Of a stretch of 5,706 bases of DNA, positions 5,612 to 5,706 are shown piece by piece (within the stretch, counting starts at the first letter, position 1; each line of letters starts with the position of its first letter). The DNA comes from Solibacillus sp045640265 (GTDB taxonomy: Bacteria > Bacillota > Bacilli > Bacillales_A > Planococcaceae), in the NCBI GenBank assembly GCA_045640265.1, contig JAZUES010000028.1, positions 1 through 5,706 on the forward strand, given 5' to 3'. The translations under genes were made by a program, and so were the position numbers. The notes under the pieces are model-generated. The model had not been told where the DNA came from. It worked only from the letters and a program-made list of their open reading frames with translations, and searched no databases.

Positions 5612-5706
5612 CAGACATACACCTCTCTCATGACATCTACAACGGATTTCCCTTCAGATTCGCGTACGCGTTCTACATCCATTTCCTTTAATACCGTGCC
5701 GTTGCC
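5611..5706 (-). CDS. ABC transporter ATP-binding protein, C-terminal 31 residues (N-terminus outside the window)
   Basis: The minus strand is open from the window edge to TGA at 5613-5611. The peptide NGTVLKEMDVERVRESE followed by GKSVVDVMREVYV resembles the C-terminal tail of ATPases from two-component ABC exporters, which end in a DVMREVY-like helix. The nucleotide-binding motifs lie outside the window, so the call rests on this tail and on the permease gene that overlaps it by one base. It would power the permease encoded just downstream. Confidence 0.6.
   Translation of the reverse strand, partial: GNGTVLKEMDVERVRESEGKSVVDVMREVYV

Overview
The window comes from a low-GC, endospore-forming Firmicute of the Bacillales. 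The evidence is the spore-coat operon cotJABC, AAGGAGG-type ribosome binding sites, AT-rich spacers and codons, and a well-formed sigma-E-type promoter. Gene content and style would suit the Bacillus/Lysinibacillus/Solibacillus side of the order, but genus placement is inference. No rRNA, tRNA, insertion sequence, CRISPR array or phage gene is visible.

Layout. (1) Positions 1-576, minus strand: N-terminal 192 residues of a YfcC-family membrane carrier that runs out of the window. It has a good sigma-A promoter and, just downstream of the predicted transcription start, a 13/15 match to the CodY box. (2) Positions 577-877: divergent spacer with that promoter and box, plus a plus-strand terminator-like hairpin with no gene in front of it. 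(3) Positions 878-2056, plus strand: an endonuclease Q-type DNA repair nuclease with PHP domain, Cys4 zinc site and helix-hairpin-helix. (4) Positions 2162-3244, plus strand: cotJA-cotJB-cotJC, all with GTG starts, behind a sigma-E-like promoter. The cotJC Shine-Dalgarno sits in the loop of a perfect 7-bp inverted repeat. (5) Positions 3257-3418, minus strand: a short 53-residue two-helix membrane protein gene with its own ribosome binding site, convergent with cotJC and 12 bases from its stop. (6) Positions 3513-3561: a bidirectional terminator hairpin. (7) Positions 3607-5706, minus strand: an ABC-transporter operon with the end of an ATPase gene, a six-helix permease and a secreted or membrane-anchored protein of unknown family. 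The junctions are a 1-base overlap and a 13-base gap.

How they work together. The cotJ genes are expected to be made in the mother cell from the sigma-E promoter and to contribute to the spore coat. The nuclease just upstream has no obvious terminator before that promoter, so some read-through into cotJ is possible. The ABC genes look translationally coupled and probably form one complex, with the secreted protein as an extracytoplasmic partner. The carrier at the left is an independent, probably nutrient-regulated unit. The least expected items are the bacterial EndoQ homologue, the 53-residue membrane protein lying antisense to the cotJ 3' region, the cotJC ribosome-site hairpin, and a hairpin-plus-flank sequence that recurs at two distant intergenic sites.
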